NCBI RefSeq assembly: GCF_030553075.1
Contig: NZ_CP130701.1
Location: 248,001 to 312,000, forward strand
Direction of reading: 5' to 3'
Length of the DNA stretch: 64,000 nucleotides
From: Halomonas sp. I5-271120
Lineage (GTDB): Bacteria > Pseudomonadota > Gammaproteobacteria > Pseudomonadales > Halomonadaceae
Shown here: positions 61,881-64,000 of the stretch, piece after piece
Numbering within the stretch: position 1 is the first letter of the stretch
Layout of the letters: the number at the start of each line of letters is the position of its first letter
Notes under the pieces: generated by a model
What the model was told of the DNA's origin: nothing
The model's input: only the letters and a program-made list of their open reading frames with translations
Databases searched by the model: none
Program-made: the position numbers and the translations under genes

Positions 61881-62876
61881 TCAATCGAAATCGATCTCCC
61901 AGGGCCGAGGCATCGCCTGCTCATCGCGAGGCACCTTGAGCCAGACGAAGTGATTGGCATCCAGTCGAGTTTCGCCGCTCCAGCGATAGGCCACCAGGCG
62001 GCCAAACTTGACCGCGCTGTAATCGAGGCAGGCCACGTTGGGCGCCGGCAATGCCGGAATGCCCTCGCACCAATAGTGGCCAATAAACAGCGGCGGCTCG
62101 TCGGGTCCGTAGTAGCTCAGTCGGGCACGTTCGCTCGCGCTCAACGCTCGAAGCTCCAGGTCGCCGGGCAGGTTGTCCGGCTGAAAGACCACATCGCCGT
62201 AGGTATGCGGGTCGCGGGCCCAGAAGTGAGTGCGAAAGCTGCGGCGCCGGAAACCGTCTCCTGAGTGAATCTCCAGGTTATCGGGCAGCACGAGGTGGCT
62301 GCCACGGGTCAACCGGTCCATGATCGCAAAGGCCTTGGTGCCGTGCATCGCCGACTCGCGCAGGAAGGCTTCATCCATGCGTCCGTCCGGGTGGTCGAGG
62401 CGAAAGGCGTCGATCAACGCCTGATCCCAGCAGGCGTGAACCACCCGCAGGCCGTCTCGCTCTAGAAACAGCGGAATCTGCATGAACCAGGCCAGGGTAT
62501 CGTCCCACTCGTTCAGGTGATCGCTGTACTGCTCGAGGGTGTCCTTGATGATGCGGTTATGTCGCGGAGTATGGGCCCGCAGGAAGCCCCCTTCCGGGTC
62601 ACGCCGGCAATACGCCAGGGCGTTGTATTCGTGATTGCCCATGACGATATGCGCCTCGCCGGCCTCGACCATGCGCCGGGCAATGGTCACCGCCAGGCGA
62701 ATGCGCGGGCCGCGGTCGATCAGGTCGCCGAGGAAGATCACCCGCCGCCGCGGATGGCGATAGACCCCGCGCCGCCGGTGATAGCCGAGCTTCTCGAGCA
62801 GTGCGGCCAGGGTGGCGCCACAGCCGTGCACATCGCCGATCAGGTCGTAGCCTTCGATGCCATCGCTCATGGTCAT
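61881..62876 (-). CDS. Calcineurin-like metallophosphoesterase
   Basis: A 331-residue metal-dependent phosphatase. GYDLIGDVHGCGATLAALL, VIFLGDLIDRGP and HIVMGNHEYNALAY are the three metal-site motifs of the PPP/ApaH branch; GHYWCEGIPALP supplies the later His. It resembles PrpE/ApaH-type diadenosine or protein phosphatases; the substrate is not decided. ATG 62876 starts one base after the nadK stop, so the two genes are coupled; ATG 62870 is an alternative. Confidence 0.88.
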   Translation of the reverse strand: MTMSDGIEGYDLIGDVHGCGATLAALLEKLGYHRRRGVYRHPRRRVIFLGDLIDRGPRIRLAVTIARRMVEAGEAHIVMGNHEYNALAYCRRDPEGGFLRAHTPRHNRIIKDTLEQYSDHLNEWDDTLAWFMQIPLFLERDGLRVVHACWDQALIDAFRLDHPDGRMDEAFLRESAMHGTKAFAIMDRLTRGSHLVLPDNLEIHSGDGFRRRSFRTHFWARDPHTYGDVVFQPDNLPGDLELRALSASERARLSYYGPDEPPLFIGHYWCEGIPALPAPNVACLDYSAVKFGRLVAYRWSGETRLDANHFVWLKVPRDEQAMPRPWEIDFD

Positions 62877-62877
62877 C

Positions 62878-63759
62878 TCAATCCCCCAGCCGGCTGCTCC
62901 AGCCGAGCTTGCTGCGACAGACCTCGTAGAAGTTGTGGCCCAGGGGGTGCACCAGCTTCAAACGCTCGGGCTTCCTGCGTACATAGAGAATGTCGTCGGG
63001 TTTGGATACGACCCGAGTCTGACCATCGCAGCTGACGTGGGGATAGGCTTCGTTGGTCTCGCCGATATGAATGCGGATTTCAGAACTGGCATCCACAACG
63101 ATGGGACGGCTCGACAGGGTATGGGGAAACATCGGCACCAGGGTGATGGCTTCAATGCTGGGATGCACGATAGGACCACCGCCGGAGAGCGCGTAGGCGG
63201 TGGAGCCGGTAGGAGTGGCAATGATCAGTCCATCGCTGCGCTGGCTGTAGACGAACTGGCCGTCGATGAAGAGCTCGAACTCGATCATGCGCACCGCCTT
63301 ACCGGGATGCATAACTACGTCGTTGAGGGCTTCGGCGCTGCCGACCAGCGCATCATTGCGATAGACCTCGGCATCGAGCAGGAAGCGCTCTTCGATCATG
63401 AAGCGCCCGGCCAGTACCTCGCCGACCTTGTCCTCGAGCTCGCTCGGCGAGATGTCGGTCAGAAAGCCCAGCCGGCCACGGTTGACCCCGAGCACCGGCG
63501 TGCCGCTCTTGCACAGCGCTCGCGCCGCGCCCAGCAGGCTGCCATCACCTCCGATCACGATCACCAGATCACAGATTTCGCCCAGCATCCGCCGGCTGGC
63601 TTCCTGCTGGCCGTGATCCAACATCACGGTTGCAGTGCGATCCTCGAGAATGACGTGATAGCCGCCTTCATCGAGGAAGCGGATCAGTCGCCTGAGCGTA
63701 TCCACTACCTTGGCACTGCCCATGCGGCCGATCAGGCCAATGTTCTTGAAGGTTGTCAT
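62878..63759 (-). CDS. nadK: NAD kinase
   Basis: ATP-dependent phosphorylation of NAD to NADP. In 293 residues: VIVIGGDGSLLGAAR with the catalytic Asp, NRGRLGFLTDI, LNDVVMHPG and IIATPTGSTAYALSGGGPIVHP. A GGGAG site lies before ATG 63759. It is the first complete gene of a unit with the metallophosphoesterase. Together with the transhydrogenase it sets the NADP(H) pool. Confidence 0.97.
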   Translation of the reverse strand: MTTFKNIGLIGRMGSAKVVDTLRRLIRFLDEGGYHVILEDRTATVMLDHGQQEASRRMLGEICDLVIVIGGDGSLLGAARALCKSGTPVLGVNRGRLGFLTDISPSELEDKVGEVLAGRFMIEERFLLDAEVYRNDALVGSAEALNDVVMHPGKAVRMIEFELFIDGQFVYSQRSDGLIIATPTGSTAYALSGGGPIVHPSIEAITLVPMFPHTLSSRPIVVDASSEIRIHIGETNEAYPHVSCDGQTRVVSKPDDILYVRRKPERLKLVHPLGHNFYEVCRSKLGWSSRLGD

Positions 63760-63831
63760 GCGCGCTCCCGCCTCATCGAGCCGTCATTATGCGGACTCCC
63801 GCCGGGAGCGGCAAACCGCCAGGCAGCCCCC

Positions 63832-64000
63832 TCAAGCCAGCGGCGAGACCGGCAGGCGGCGACGGCGCACCCACCACTCGTTGATAGCGAGCGACGCCAC
63901 GAGGATGGCACCGCCCAGCGCCAGTCGGGATAGATCGGCATCCCGGTTCCAGAGCGCCAGGTTGACCAGAAGCCCCGCCGGCACCAGCGCATTGTTCATG
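63832..64000 (-). CDS. C-terminal end of a membrane protein (cut by window edge)
   Basis: The last 56 codons of a minus-strand gene: NNALVPAGLLVNLALWNRD, then LSRLALGGAILVASLAINEWW, ending VRRRRLPVSPLA. Two hydrophobic segments are visible, with a basic C-terminal end. An in-frame ATG at 63999 is probably internal. The family cannot be named from this fragment. The stop lies 72 bases before nadK. Confidence 0.6.
   Translation of the reverse strand, partial: MNNALVPAGLLVNLALWNRDADLSRLALGGAILVASLAINEWWVRRRRLPVSPLA

Overview
The window looks like a chromosomal stretch of a moderately halophilic gammaproteobacterium, most likely Halomonas or a close Halomonadaceae relative. The reasons are the high G+C coding bias, a class I PHA synthase with phasin, the pseudomonad/enteric-like housekeeping clusters (miaB-ybeZ-ybeY-corC-lnt, prmB/smrB, sixA-gpsA, pntAB, rpe/gph/trpE), and protein sequences typical of that family. 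This assignment comes from gene content and recognisable motifs; no database search was run. I saw no rRNA, tRNA, CRISPR array, transposase or integrase.

Layout. 1-6.6 kb: start of trpE behind a candidate Trp-codon leader peptide, gph, a type II NADH dehydrogenase and a single-chain dihydroxyacetone kinase on the plus strand, MscS, a GIY-YIG protein and rpe. The familiar rpe-gph-trpE group is present but interrupted. 6.8-15 kb: periplasmic gamma-glutamyltransferase and an MFS transporter, then an inserted, AT-richer cassette (about 9.83-14.28 kb). The cassette holds a four-repeat membrane protein (COG4705-like), an exported protein, a PepSY-like protein and an OmpR/histidine-kinase pair. It is flanked by two diverged copies of the MFS 3' end that share a 36-bp identical segment. 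A YajG-like lipoprotein follows. 15-22.5 kb: tpm, an SH3/coiled-coil membrane protein and the miaB-ybeZ-ybeY-corC-lnt cluster. 22.7-26 kb: PHA genes (phaC, phasin, a small DUF6489-like protein). 26-34 kb: aroC, prmB, smrB, patatin-like esterase, two overlapping alpha/beta hydrolases, a 33-residue membrane microprotein, an AEC transporter, a monooxygenase-fold protein and sixA.

34-47.6 kb: gpsA, pntB-pntA with two matching palindromes upstream, a cysteine-hydrolase-fold protein lacking its cysteine, a Bax-like glucosaminidase, htpG with a near-perfect sigma-32 promoter, a YkvA protein, slt, a LysE exporter, a TM2 protein and a 2OG-Fe(II) oxygenase. 47.8-56.8 kb: cold-shock protein, an acidic lipoprotein, a yeast-FCY1-like cytosine deaminase, a VOC protein, YegS-like lipid kinase, a Kef-type antiporter, pepN, YbaN and YajQ. 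56.8-64 kb: a GNAT divergent from a RimK-type ATP-grasp ligase, a small conserved protein, a DUF2797/YeaC overlapping pair, a rhomboid protease, a metallophosphoesterase overlapping the nadK operon, and the end of a membrane protein.

Most genes are housekeeping. The points that deserve attention are the inserted two-component/COG4705 cassette with duplicated edges, the trp leader, the pnt palindromes, the microprotein at 32 kb, and a recurring habit of 11-16 bp tandem duplications at gene boundaries, several spanning stop codons and one (four copies) in the phaC leader.
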